Positions 15,066-23,435 are shown, numbered from the stretch's first letter. The stretch is DNA of 28,804 bases from Pseudomonadota bacterium (GCA_023423275.1 JAFAFW010000072.1:1-28804), one strand, 5' to 3'. Notes: generated from the sequence alone by a model not told the origin. Numbers and translations are program-made.

Positions 15066-15095
15066 CAGGGTGAAACTTCGGACGTTTCCACCCTG
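15066..15095 (-). promoter_or_regulatory. 11-bp bulged hairpin just upstream of the yceI-type start
   Basis: CAGGGTGAAAC (15066-15076) pairs with GTTTCCACCCTG (15084-15095) with a single bulged C and a 7-base loop. On the minus strand it ends 13 bases before the ATG, next to the only purine-rich ribosome site (GGAA). It could end SDR transcripts or affect translation of the yceI-type gene. Confidence 0.45.
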
Positions 15096-15134
15096 CGGCT
15101 CACCAAGACTTTGTGACAGGATGACGGCGGGGCT

Positions 15135-15890
15135 TCACAGTCCGGCCGACATCCCCCCATCGACGGGCAGTTCGGCGCCGGTCACGAAGGCGCTGTCATC
15201 GGACGCAAAGAACAGCGCGGCACCGGCAACATCTTCGCCGCGTCCGAAGCGCCGCATGGGCGTCTGGTCGATGAGCGCCTTGTTGATCGCGGGATTGCGC
15301 AACACGCGCTCCGTCAGCGCCGTTTCGATGAAGCCGGGCGACAGGGCATTCACGCGAATGCCGAATGGCGCATATTCGACCGCCAGCGCCCGCGTCAGAG
15401 ACAGCACGGCGCCCTTGGTCGCGGCGTAGCCCGCAAGCTGGCGCAGGCCACGGCTGGCCATGATCGAGGCGAGATTGATCAGCGATCCGCTGCCTGAGGC
15501 CTTCAACAACTCGAAGCCGTCCCGCGCGACGCGCACGACGCCATCGAGATTGACCTCACGGATCTTCACCCAATCCGCATCCGACATATGCCGGAAATCG
15601 CCGCGGACGTTGAGGCCAGCATTGTTGACCAGCACATCCAGGCGTCCATGATCGCTCTTCACGGTGTGGAACATGGCCGACACATCCTGCCCGCGCGAGA
15701 CGTCAACGCTCATGGCGCGGCAAGTGGCACCTTCGGCGGCCAAAGCATCCGCCGCCTGTCCTGCGGCGATCTCGTTGACGTCGGCCAGATAGACGAAAGC
15801 GCCTTCGGCCGCAAAGCGGCGCGCGATCCCGAGGCCAATGCCCGCGGCGGCCCCTGTTACCAGCGCAATCCGGCCCTCCAGTCGCCCCAT
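15135..15890 (-). CDS. Classical short-chain dehydrogenase/reductase
   Basis: A 251-residue SDR. The cofactor motif T-G-A-A-A-G-I-G is at 12-19, N-N-A-G at 89-92, N114, and the catalytic S142, Y155 and K159 are all present. Asp37 at the end of the second strand suggests preference for NAD(H). The C-terminal V-T-G-A-E-L-P-V-D-G-G motif is standard for this subfamily, which includes 3-oxoacyl-ACP reductases, sugar and alcohol dehydrogenases. The substrate is not determined by sequence. It lies between the outer-membrane barrel gene and the yceI-type gene on the same strand (82 bases to the latter), but nothing ties the three functionally. Confidence 0.93.
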   Translation of the reverse strand: MGRLEGRIALVTGAAAGIGLGIARRFAAEGAFVYLADVNEIAAGQAADALAAEGATCRAMSVDVSRGQDVSAMFHTVKSDHGRLDVLVNNAGLNVRGDFRHMSDADWVKIREVNLDGVVRVARDGFELLKASGSGSLINLASIMASRGLRQLAGYAATKGAVLSLTRALAVEYAPFGIRVNALSPGFIETALTERVLRNPAINKALIDQTPMRRFGRGEDVAGAALFFASDDSAFVTGAELPVDGGMSAGL

Positions 15891-16010
15891 GCCTCAAACC
15901 CCTCCTGTCGATCCGATCTTGCAGCGCAGATCGAACCGATAGGCGGCCTACCGCCCAACGGCAAGCCCCCTACCGACGCATGGCAGACACGGAACACAGG
16001 CATTCCGCGA

Positions 16011-16721
16011 TCAGTACCGGCAACATTTGTCGACGTACGGATCTTCATAGTCGTAGCCGATGATGAACTTTACGCCGAACCGGAAGAGGTGCTGATCAAC
16101 GTCGATATCGTTGCGGACCCTGATGATCGAGTCACCGTACGTGAACGGCTCCTTGAAGGAGAAGCTCTCATAGCTGGTGAAGAGATATTCGCCGAACAGG
16201 ATCGTTCCGTGCCAGTCGTGTTCGAACCCGACGCCCGCGGTCCAGCCGATCAGCGAGTCGGCTTTGTTGTACCGATCTTCTGTGACGGGATCGAACGCGC
16301 CCTCGAAATTCACGCCCACGATGGCAAGACCGGCCGTCCCGTAGAGCAGCAGATCCGGCCTCACGTAAGCTCCCGCCCGCCCACGGACGGTGGCAAGGTA
16401 ATCAACGTGATATTTCCGGTCGGCGCGGCTGTCGTTGAAAGTATCGACACCGAGATCACCTTCGATGCCGAGAATCATGCCGCTATGCAGCAGCCAATCG
16501 TATCCGAATGTTCCGCCAGCACCGAAGCTCGCTGACGAAACCGTCCCCTCCGCCTCGACGGGCTCATTGATATCAAAACGCGTCGACGAAACTTGGCCGT
16601 AGACACCGAAGCGCAATAGACCGGAACCCTCGAAATTCTGAGCGTGAGCTTGCTCCGAGACCCCGGCAGCCATGCAGAACGAGAGTGCAACCAAGGCACG
16701 GATGATGGCGAATGCCCTCAT
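16011..16721 (-). CDS. Outer-membrane beta-barrel protein (Omp25/Omp31-like porin family)
   Basis: A 236-residue protein with a signal peptide (about 1-27, ending A-H-A). The mature chain alternates polar and hydrophobic residues with many Gly and aromatic positions: F-G-V-Y-G-Q, F-G-A-G-G-T-F-G-Y-D-W, L-G-I-E-G-D-L-G-V, V-R-G-R-A-G-A-Y-V-R-P-D-L-L-L-Y-G-T-A-G-L, G-W-T-A-G-V-G-F-E-H. This is the eight-stranded surface-antigen/OmpA-like barrel pattern common in Rhizobiales. The last barrel strand (about F-R-F-G-V-K-F-I-I-G-Y) is followed by an unusual tail ending K-C-C-R-Y. The start at 16721 has GAGGA five bases upstream; ATGs at 16733 and 16736 are alternatives. Surface or structural role inferred. 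Confidence 0.85.
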   Translation of the reverse strand: MRAFAIIRALVALSFCMAAGVSEQAHAQNFEGSGLLRFGVYGQVSSTRFDINEPVEAEGTVSSASFGAGGTFGYDWLLHSGMILGIEGDLGVDTFNDSRADRKYHVDYLATVRGRAGAYVRPDLLLYGTAGLAIVGVNFEGAFDPVTEDRYNKADSLIGWTAGVGFEHDWHGTILFGEYLFTSYESFSFKEPFTYGDSIIRVRNDIDVDQHLFRFGVKFIIGYDYEDPYVDKCCRY

Positions 16722-16745
16722 GACCGTCCTCATCATCTTCGCGCA

Positions 16746-16798
16746 GTTGCAATTACAGCAGGTCGAATCGCACAGGTAATCTACCATAGGTTGCAATT
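16746..16798 (-). promoter_or_regulatory. Pair of GTTGCAATT direct repeats upstream of the barrel gene
   Basis: The same 9 bases occur at 16746-16754 and 16790-16798, 44 bases apart (about four helical turns), 25 and 69 bases before the chosen start. Each contains the palindrome TTGCAA. Possible paired regulator sites; no promoter boxes could be placed with confidence. Confidence 0.35.
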
Positions 16799-16869
16799 CG
16801 AGCTATGTGCCCGCGAAGCCCGTCCCGGCAGGAATTGCGCGCCGAGAGATATGATCGTCGGCCGGGCGC

Positions 16870-18264
16870 TTATTCAGCCGCGAGCTTCGGTGGCACCCAC
16901 TTTTCACGCATCGTGACCAATTCCTCCGCGGCACTCGGGTGCAAGGCCATCGTGGAATCGAAGTCCGCCTTTGTGGCTCCCATCCGCAGGGCGATGGCGG
17001 CCATCTGCACCATCTCTCCCGCGTCGGGACCGAGGACATGGACACCCAACACCTTCTGGCTGTCCTGATCGACCACCAGCTTCATGACGGTGCGCTCCTG
17101 CCGCCCCGTCATGGTGTTCTTCATCGGCCGGAACTTCGATTTGTAGATATCGAGCGTATAGCCGGCCGCAGTCGCGTCCAGCTCGGTCAAACCCACCGTG
17201 CCGATTTCCGGGGTCGTGAAAACCGCCGTCGGGATGAAGTCGTAGTCGACCGACCACGGTTTGTTGCCGAACAGGCGATCGGCCAATGCGTGGCCTTCGC
17301 GGATCGCAACCGGTGTCAGGTTCACGCGATCTGTAACGTCGCCGATCGCGTAGATCGACGGCACGCTGGTGCGATTATCGGCGTCGACCTTGATCGCGCC
17401 GGCCTCACAAACAACGCCAACCTCCTCCAATCCGAGGCCAGCGGTGTTCGGACTACGGCCAATGGCGAACATGATTTCATCCGCCTCGATGGTGGTTCCG
17501 TCGCTCAGCCGGCCAATGAGTTTTTTCGCCGCCTTGCCTTTGCCGACACGCTCGATCTCCGTGAAAATCGTATTCGTCAGCACGGTGATGCCGCGCCGCG
17601 CGAACTCCTCCATCAGCCCATCGCGCAGATCTTCATCGAAACCGCGTAGCGGCTTCGCGCCACGATAGATCAGCGTGGTCTCGGTCCCCAAACCAGCGAA
17701 GATTCCCGCGAATTCAACGGCGATGTAGCCGCCCCCTGCAACGATCACGCGCTTGGGCAGCTTTTTCAGGTGGAAGGCATCATTGGACGTAATGACATGG
17801 TTCCGGCCCGGGAGCTTCGGATCAATATTTGGACCACCACCTGTGGCAACCAGTATGATTTTCGCGGTCACCGGCCGGTCACAGCCCATCAGCCGAACCT
17901 GGTTCGGTCCCGCGATCTCGGCGCGATGGTCGAATATCGTGACGCCCGCGCGCTGCAGATTGGCGCGATAAATCCCCTCGAGCCGGTCGATCTCGCGGTC
18001 CTTGTTGGCAATCAGCGTCTTCCAGTCGAAGCGGGTCTTGCCGACCGTCCAGCCGAAACCGGCTGCATCCTCGAAATCATCAGAGAACCGGCTGGCATAG
18101 ACCAGGAGCTTCTTCGGCACACAGCCGCGGATCACACATGTGCCGCCCATCCGGTATTCCTCGGCCAACGCCACCTTGGCGCCATGGCCTGCCGCAATGC
18201 GTGCCGCACGAACGCCGCCGGAGCCGCCACCGATGACAAACAGGTCGTAGTCGAATGACGGCAT
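16870..18264 (-). CDS. gor: Glutathione-disulfide reductase
   Basis: Reduces oxidised glutathione with NADPH, using FAD. The 464-residue protein shows the FAD-binding G-G-G-S-G-G (12-17), the redox pair Cys43/Cys48 in G-G-T-C-V-I-R-G-C-V-P-K-K, the NAD(P) motif G-G-G-Y-I-A-V-E-F-A, the second FAD contact A-I-G-D-V-T, and the C-terminal H442-P-S-A-A-E447 catalytic pair of the dimer partner. After G-G-G-Y-I-A the strand ends in Y-R-G-A-K-P-L-R, with Arg at the positions that select NADPH in this group. ATG 18264 is preferred (GAGGG upstream); ATG 18276 is the other choice. It ends the gabD-rpiA-DUF2059-gor run, 15 bases after the DUF2059 stop. Confidence 0.96.
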   Translation of the reverse strand: MPSFDYDLFVIGGGSGGVRAARIAAGHGAKVALAEEYRMGGTCVIRGCVPKKLLVYASRFSDDFEDAAGFGWTVGKTRFDWKTLIANKDREIDRLEGIYRANLQRAGVTIFDHRAEIAGPNQVRLMGCDRPVTAKIILVATGGGPNIDPKLPGRNHVITSNDAFHLKKLPKRVIVAGGGYIAVEFAGIFAGLGTETTLIYRGAKPLRGFDEDLRDGLMEEFARRGITVLTNTIFTEIERVGKGKAAKKLIGRLSDGTTIEADEIMFAIGRSPNTAGLGLEEVGVVCEAGAIKVDADNRTSVPSIYAIGDVTDRVNLTPVAIREGHALADRLFGNKPWSVDYDFIPTAVFTTPEIGTVGLTELDATAAGYTLDIYKSKFRPMKNTMTGRQERTVMKLVVDQDSQKVLGVHVLGPDAGEMVQMAAIALRMGATKADFDSTMALHPSAAEELVTMREKWVPPKLAAE

Positions 18265-18279
18265 CGCGTCCCTCACGTC

Positions 18280-18786
18280 TCAGATTTTGATGCCGCGCTT
18301 CTCGAGCTCGCGACGCATTTCCTGATGGATCTCACGGCCGATCTGCTCACCCCATTTCTGGCCGATGACCATGGTCTGCTGCGTGATGACGGGCTGGATG
18401 GCGATAAATTTCGCGCCAACCGGCGACTGATAGAAGGCGGTCAACGCCCGCAATTCTTCCAGCGTCAGTTCAGCCGCATAAAGCGCTGCGATCTGATCGA
18501 CAAGCTCCTGCTTGCGATCGGACAGCCGCTTGAGCACTTCCGCCATGAGTTCGCGGATCTGCGCTTCCGCATGCGGCGCCAGCGCAATAAAGGCCTTCGT
18601 CATCTGCGCAGACATGACGGGCATGAACTGGTCGAACTGCCGTGTCGAACCCGCCGCCGTCATGAGCGCACGCGCTGCCACCAGCCGTTCCTGCGCGACA
18701 GGTGATGCCGTCTGAGCGTTCAGCGCCGGTGGAGACAGCATAAGAAATGCCGCAGCCAGCAGCATCAGAAGACTGTGTTTCTGCAT
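18280..18786 (-). CDS. DUF2059-domain exported protein
   Basis: A 168-residue protein with a signal peptide (about 1-24, M-L-L-A-A-A-F-L-M-L-S and A-L-N-A cut site), so probably periplasmic. The mature part is all-helical and contains the DUF2059 core: A-A-L-Y-A-A-E-L-T-L-E-E-L-R-A-L-T-A-F-Y-Q-S-P-V-G-type sequence at about 101-124, preceded by a helix rich in Met/Gln. The molecular function of the domain is unknown. It is found between rpiA and gor in other Rhizobiales to my knowledge, and the 15-base gap to gor supports cotranscription. Confidence 0.92.
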   Translation of the reverse strand: MQKHSLLMLLAAAFLMLSPPALNAQTASPVAQERLVAARALMTAAGSTRQFDQFMPVMSAQMTKAFIALAPHAEAQIRELMAEVLKRLSDRKQELVDQIAALYAAELTLEELRALTAFYQSPVGAKFIAIQPVITQQTMVIGQKWGEQIGREIHQEMRRELEKRGIKI

Positions 18787-18857
18787 CCGAACCCTCGCGA
18801 AAAACGGCCAGCCTCACCGGAAACCCCGGTAAAACCAGCCGCGCACGACGTGGAGTA

Positions 18858-19565
18858 TCACTCGCCGAATTCGGCCTCCATCACCTCGACGCCGCCGGGG
18901 CCGGCGACGATCGCGGCATCGGCAAGGCCGAGAAACAGCCCATTCTCCACCACGCCGGGAATCAGCTTCAGCGCTTCGTCGAGGGCGTCCGGCTCATCGA
19001 TCCGCCCGAAGGCGCAATCGAGAATATAGTTGCCGCTGTCGGTCACGAACGGCTGGCCGTCCGCTGCCGACCGCAGCGTGATCGTTCCACTGCAACCGGC
19101 ATCCGCCGCCAGCACCTGGACCATGTTGCGTGTAGCGGCCAGCCCGAAGCGGACCACCTCCAGTGGCAACGGAAAGGCGCCGAGCACGCGGACCCGTTTG
19201 GAGACGTCGGCAATCACGACCATCCGGTCCGATGCCGACGCGACGATCTTCTCGCGCAGCAACGCGCCGCCGCCGCCTTTGATGAGCTGCAACGTTTCAT
19301 CGAGCTCGTCCGCACCGTCGATGGTGAGATCGAGGTGCGGCTCCTCATCGAGCGTCGTCATGCGAATTCCGAGGCTTTCCGCATGAACGCGGGTCGCCTC
19401 GGACGTCGGCACGCCGATAACATCGAGGCCAGCTTTGACCTTGGCTCCAAGAAGGTCGACGAACTTCGCCGCCGTCGACCCCGTGCCGAGCCCGAGCTTC
19501 ATGCCGGGCTCGACGAAGCCAAGCGCATGCTCGGCCGCTTGCAGCTTCCAGGCGTCGGCTGACAT
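18858..19565 (-). CDS. rpiA: Ribose-5-phosphate isomerase A
   Basis: Interconverts ribose 5-phosphate and ribulose 5-phosphate, linking the pentose-phosphate pathway to prs. The 235-residue protein has the phosphate-binding G-L-G-T-G-S-T-A at 25-32, the D-G-A-D-E motif at 83-87 and K-G-G-G-G-A-L-L-R-E-K at 96-106, with Glu105 the expected catalytic base. The start codon overlaps the gabD stop by one base (TGATG), which suggests translational coupling. The product supplies the substrate that rpe at 12528-13202 also shares. Confidence 0.97.
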   Translation of the reverse strand: MSADAWKLQAAEHALGFVEPGMKLGLGTGSTAAKFVDLLGAKVKAGLDVIGVPTSEATRVHAESLGIRMTTLDEEPHLDLTIDGADELDETLQLIKGGGGALLREKIVASASDRMVVIADVSKRVRVLGAFPLPLEVVRFGLAATRNMVQVLAADAGCSGTITLRSAADGQPFVTDSGNYILDCAFGRIDEPDALDEALKLIPGVVENGLFLGLADAAIVAGPGGVEVMEAEFGE

Positions 19566-21007
19566 CAGACGCCGCCCATCAGCATGTACTTGATCTCAAC
19601 GAACTCCTCGACGCCGTGATGCGAACCCTCGCGGCCGAGGCCCGACTCCTTGACGCCTCCGAACGGCGCCAACTCCGAGGAGATGATGCCCTCGTTGATG
19701 CCGATGATGCCGTATTCCAGAGCCTCGCCAACCCGCCACACGCGGCCGACATCGCGCGAGTAGAAATAGGCCGCGAGACCGAACTCGGTATCGTTGGCCA
19801 TCCTGATCACGTCTTCCTCGGTCTTGAAGCGGAACAGCGGCGCGACCGGGCCGAAGGTTTCTTCGCGGGCGACCTTCATGTCACTCGTCACGCCGGTCAT
19901 GATGGTCGGCTCGTAGAAGCTTCCACCGAGGCTATGACGCTTGCCGCCGAGAATGACTTTCGCACCCTTCGCCGTTGCGTCCTCGATATGCTCCTCGATC
20001 TTGTCAATCGCGGCCTTGTTGATGAGCGGTCCGATCGTCACGCCGGTTTCGGTGCCATCGCCCACTTTCAGCTTCTTGACGGCATCCGCCAGCATGCCCG
20101 CGAATTTGTCGTAGACGCCGTCCTGCACGTAAATCCGGTTAGCACAGACGCAGGTCTGGCCGGCGTTGCGATACTTGGAGGCCATGGCGCCCAGCACCGC
20201 CTTTTCGAGATCGGCATCGTCGAAAACGATGAACGGCGCATTGCCGCCGAGTTCCATGCCGACCTTCTTGACGGTCTTCGCGCACTGCTCGATCAGCACT
20301 TTGCCGATCTCCGTCGAACCGGTGAACGTGAGCATCCGCACGGTCGGGCTGGACGTCAGTTCGCCGCCGATCACGCTGGCCTTGCCGGTGATGACGTTGA
20401 GCACGCCTTTGGGGATGCCGGCCCGCTCGCCGAGTTCGGCCAGCGCCAGCGCCGTCAGCGGTGTTTCGGAAGCAGGTTTCACCACGACCGTGCAGCCGAC
20501 CGCGAGCGCCGGCGACACCTTGCGGGTGATCATCGCTGCGGGGAAATTCCACGGCGTAATCGCCGCCACCACGCCGACCGGCTGCTTGATGCAGACGATC
20601 CGCGCATCCTTCTTGAAGGTCGGGATCGTCTCGCCGTTGATCCGCTTGGCTTCCTCGGCGAAGAATTCGACGAACGACGCCGCATAGGTGACTTCGCCCT
20701 TCGCCTCGGCGAGCGGTTTGCCCTGCTCGATCGTCATCAGCAGCGCCAGTTCGTCGGCATGCTCGATCTGCAGATCATACCAGCGTCGCAGGATATTGGC
20801 CCGCTCCTTGGCCAGCATCGCGGACCAGGCCGGCAGGGCCTTGTCGGCCGCCGCGATCGCCTTCCGCGTGTCCTCTGCGCTCATCAGCGGGACCTTGGCA
20901 ATTTCGTGCCCGGTCGCGGGATTAGTGACCGGCAGGGCAGGCTCGCCAACCCATTGGCCGTCCACGTAACATTTGTTTCTGAGAAGGCTGATGACGGGCT
21001 TGTCCAT
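19565..21007 (-). CDS. gabD: NAD(P)-dependent succinate-semialdehyde dehydrogenase
   Basis: Oxidises succinate semialdehyde to succinate, the last step of the GABA shunt. The 480-residue aldehyde dehydrogenase has N154 in T-P-W-N-F-P, K177 in V-V-K-P-A, the general base E252 in M-E-L-G-G-N-A-P-F-I-V-F and the nucleophile C286 in N-A-G-Q-T-C-V-C-A-N. The C-V-C-A-N form, with its second Cys288, is characteristic of GabD and contributes to redox control in human SSADH; here the same role is inference. ATG 21007 has GGAG nine bases upstream; an upstream ATG at 21025 is weaker. No gabT is nearby. Its place directly ahead of rpiA looks like an insertion into the gph/rpiA neighbourhood. Confidence 0.94.
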   Translation of the reverse strand: MDKPVISLLRNKCYVDGQWVGEPALPVTNPATGHEIAKVPLMSAEDTRKAIAAADKALPAWSAMLAKERANILRRWYDLQIEHADELALLMTIEQGKPLAEAKGEVTYAASFVEFFAEEAKRINGETIPTFKKDARIVCIKQPVGVVAAITPWNFPAAMITRKVSPALAVGCTVVVKPASETPLTALALAELGERAGIPKGVLNVITGKASVIGGELTSSPTVRMLTFTGSTEIGKVLIEQCAKTVKKVGMELGGNAPFIVFDDADLEKAVLGAMASKYRNAGQTCVCANRIYVQDGVYDKFAGMLADAVKKLKVGDGTETGVTIGPLINKAAIDKIEEHIEDATAKGAKVILGGKRHSLGGSFYEPTIMTGVTSDMKVAREETFGPVAPLFRFKTEEDVIRMANDTEFGLAAYFYSRDVGRVWRVGEALEYGIIGINEGIISSELAPFGGVKESGLGREGSHHGVEEFVEIKYMLMGGV

Positions 21008-21042
21008 TGGGGAAACTCCATGCAAATGGAAATCTGGGATGT

Positions 21043-21070
21043 CATACTACCGCACGTGCCGGCTTGTATG
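21043..21070. promoter_or_regulatory. Dyad-rich segment in the gabD-gph divergent spacer
   Basis: CATAC (21043-21047) and GTATG (21066-21070) form an outer inverted repeat around an 8-bp perfect palindrome GCACGTGC (21052-21059). The centres differ by one base. It lies 36 bases upstream of gabD. Candidate operator; no clear promoter boxes seen. Confidence 0.35.
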
Positions 21071-21163
21071 CTTTGATCTAAGTCCGGGCAGGCCGTGTGG
21101 CAAGCGCGGCCGTAATCCTCGACGGCGCCAGTCGTCGTCTACAGCAAGCCGGGATTCTCTCAA

Positions 21164-21838
21164 ATGCGCGATGTCACACTGGTTTTCGATCTGGACGGGA
21201 CGTTGATCGATACCGCACCGGATCTCATCCGTGCGGCCAATCACGTGTTGTCCACAAAAGGCGTAGAACCGGTTGCCGCAGCCCTTCTCCGACCGGAGAT
21301 CAGCTTCGGCGCGCGCCATATCATTGCCGCTGGTCTCCGGACCCGTGGAGTTGCCTATACGGAAGCCGAGCTCGATGGCATGCTCGATGACTTCCTCGTC
21401 TATTATGCCGACAACATCGCCGTCGAGAGCCAGCCGTTCCGTGGTCTGGCCGACGTGCTCGATAGTTGCCGCGGAGACGGCGCGACGCTGGCCGTGTGCA
21501 CCAACAAGCGCGAAGGGCTGTCGCGCGTCCTGCTGGAGCATCTGGGGCTGCTGAGCCGGTTCGAGGCGCTGGCCGGGCGTGACACGTTTCCCGTGTGCAA
21601 ACCGCACCCGGACCACCTGTTCGGGGCCATCCGGCTGGCGAACGGCAATCCAAAGCGGGCCATCATGGTCGGCGACAGCGATGTGGACATCAGCACGGCG
21701 AAGGCCGCCGAGATTCCCGTGATCGGCGTGACGTTCGGCTACACTCATATCCCCGTCACCGACCTGAACCCGGACGCTGTCATCGACGACTACAGCGAAT
21801 TCCGCAGCGCCGTGGATGCAATCCTGGCCCGCATCTAG
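21164..21838 (+). CDS. gph: Phosphoglycolate phosphatase, HAD family
   Basis: Hydrolyses 2-phosphoglycolate, a by-product of DNA repair or of Rubisco oxygenation. The 224-residue HAD hydrolase has motif I D-L-D-G-T with D9 and D11, motif II V-C-T-N-K in mid-protein, and motif III/IV K-P-H-P-D with the downstream M-V-G-D-S-x-V-D. The cap domain is the helical type of the Gph group. HAD subfamily substrates overlap, so the exact substrate is likely rather than certain. The ATG has no strong ribosome site. It is divergent from gabD. In related genomes gph is commonly next to rpiA, so gabD separates the two here. Confidence 0.9.
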   Translation: MRDVTLVFDLDGTLIDTAPDLIRAANHVLSTKGVEPVAAALLRPEISFGARHIIAAGLRTRGVAYTEAELDGMLDDFLVYYADNIAVESQPFRGLADVLDSCRGDGATLAVCTNKREGLSRVLLEHLGLLSRFEALAGRDTFPVCKPHPDHLFGAIRLANGNPKRAIMVGDSDVDISTAKAAEIPVIGVTFGYTHIPVTDLNPDAVIDDYSEFRSAVDAILARI

Positions 21839-21921
21839 TGTGCAACATCCGAAATCGGGTCGCGGAAGTCCGGGCGGTTTCATAAGCTGTTGCGCGGCTC
21901 CTCCCTCCACTGACAGATCCG

Positions 21922-22830
21922 ATGCCCCTGACACAATGGCTGCTGCTGGCATTTCTCTCGCTGCTCTGGGGTGGCTCGTTCCTGTTCGTCGGCATCGCCG
22001 TACACGAGTTGCCGCTGCTTACGCTGGTGCTGGCGCGAGTCGGCCTGGGGGCGATGGTGCTGGTCCCGGTCATTTACGCTATGGGTCTGCGATTGCCATG
22101 GGGGTGGAGCGCGTGGCGTCCGTTCCTGGTCATGGCGCTGTTGAACAACGTCATTCCGTTTCTTCTCATCGTGCGTGGACAGAAGGAGATCGCAAGCGGA
22201 ATCGCCTCCGTTCTGAATGCGACCACGCCGCTGTTCGTTGTTATCGTCGGGCACTTTTTCTCGGCCGATGACAAGGCAGATACGAGACGTATCGCAGGTG
22301 TTCTGGTCGGCATTTGCGGTGTGGCGGTTCTTGTCGGCCCGGAAGCCCTGTTCGGAAAGCCCGCCAGCCTTGTCGGCATGATCTGTGTGCTCGGCGCCGC
22401 CCTATCCTACGCCTTTTCGGGCCTATGGGGCCGCCGGTTCAAGTCCATTCCACTGCCGGTGACAGCGGCGTGCCCCTTGATCTGCTCGACGATCGTCCTT
22501 TTGCCTGCAGCTCTCGCGATCGATCAGCCCTGGATGCTGCCGACGCCAAGTGCGCCTGCGATATGGTCCGTGATCGCCCTCGCCGTCCTGTCGACAGCGC
22601 TCGCCTATCTCGTGTTTTTCCGGATCATGGCGGTCTCTGGCCCGGCAAATACCTTGCTGGTCACGCTGCTGATACCGGTCAGCGCCATCGCCTTCGGAAC
22701 GACCATACTGGGCGAGACATTGCTGGCCCGCCATGTTGCCGGCGCCCTCATCATCGGCGTGGCACTGTTGATCCTCGATGGCCGTATTCTGAGGCTTTTC
22801 AATCGGCCCGACAGGTCGACCGCTCAGTAG
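21922..22830 (+). CDS. EamA-domain drug/metabolite transporter
   Basis: A 302-residue membrane protein with about ten hydrophobic helices arranged as two EamA repeats (about 5-138 and 150-285). The first helix has the family L-L-W-G-G-S-F motif; a polar loop with A-S-A/G-I-A-S-V-L-N-A-T-T-P-L-F precedes helix four. DMT members export amino acids, drugs or metabolites; the substrate cannot be read. It follows gph by 83 bases on the same strand. Its last seven bases overlap the converging flavoprotein gene. Confidence 0.93.
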   Translation: MPLTQWLLLAFLSLLWGGSFLFVGIAVHELPLLTLVLARVGLGAMVLVPVIYAMGLRLPWGWSAWRPFLVMALLNNVIPFLLIVRGQKEIASGIASVLNATTPLFVVIVGHFFSADDKADTRRIAGVLVGICGVAVLVGPEALFGKPASLVGMICVLGAALSYAFSGLWGRRFKSIPLPVTAACPLICSTIVLLPAALAIDQPWMLPTPSAPAIWSVIALAVLSTALAYLVFFRIMAVSGPANTLLVTLLIPVSAIAFGTTILGETLLARHVAGALIIGVALLILDGRILRLFNRPDRSTAQ

Positions 22831-23435
22831 AGAACCTGCTTCAAGCGTGCCACCATATCGGCCTGCGACTCGACCGGTTCCGTACTTTTGATCTGGTCGT
22901 GGATCATTTCGATCAAGGACGGCAACTGAGAGCGCTCAATCTGCACGGTGGGGTCCCAAAGCTTCGCCCGCATCAACGCCTTGGGACAATGCAGGTAGGC
23001 CTCGCGAACGGTGACATTGATGACCAGCCTCGGCAGCTTGCCTGAGCGTGCAAACGGAGCCCGCAGTTCCTCGTCAGTCCGCAGTTCCGCTTCGCCGTTG
23101 ACGCGGAGCACGTCGTCCACGCCGGGAATCAGGAACAGCAGCCCGACGGCCGGATCAGCGATGATATTGGAGAGCGTGTCGAGCCGATTGTTCCCCGGCC
23201 AGTCGGGGACGGTCAGCGTGGTTTCATCGATAATCTGGACAAAGCCCGGTTGATCACCCCGCGGAGATGCGTCGGCCAGCCCATCGCGGCCCTTGGATGA
23301 AATCACCAGGAATGGCGACAGCTCGATGAATCGCCGGCAATGCCGGTCAATGTACGAAAGCTGCTTCTTCAGCGCCCGTTCATGGGCGGCTGGATAGAGG
23401 CCGCGCAATTCCTCAAGCGAAGTGATCCGACTCAT
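22824..23435 (-). CDS. Pyridoxamine-phosphate-oxidase-like FMN protein (MSMEG_1061 type)
   Basis: A 203-residue PPOX split-barrel protein. Indicative segments are S-P-F-L-V-I-S-S-K-G-R-D-G-L-A-D-A-S-P-R-G-D, which forms the first barrel strands, then L-T-V-P-D-W-P-G-N-N-R-L-D-T-L-S-N-I, the F-L-I-P-G-V-D-D-V-L-R-V-N-G-E-A strand pair and Y-L-H-C-P-K-A near the C-terminus. The R-L-D-T-L-x-N-I stretch is the FMN phosphate contact in this group. The reaction is unknown and it is not the pdxH enzyme of vitamin B6 synthesis. It converges on the EamA gene with a 7-base overlap at the stop codons. Confidence 0.88.
   Translation of the reverse strand: MSRITSLEELRGLYPAAHERALKKQLSYIDRHCRRFIELSPFLVISSKGRDGLADASPRGDQPGFVQIIDETTLTVPDWPGNNRLDTLSNIIADPAVGLLFLIPGVDDVLRVNGEAELRTDEELRAPFARSGKLPRLVINVTVREAYLHCPKALMRAKLWDPTVQIERSQLPSLIEMIHDQIKSTEPVESQADMVARLKQVLY

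Noticed and set aside
19616..21076. A 486-codon open frame on the + strand, antisense to gabD
   Set aside because: It covers gabD almost exactly in the opposite direction, is made of Arg/His/Asp/Gly-rich low-information sequence, and has no recognisable motif. Long antisense frames are expected in high-GC DNA, while gabD has all catalytic residues.
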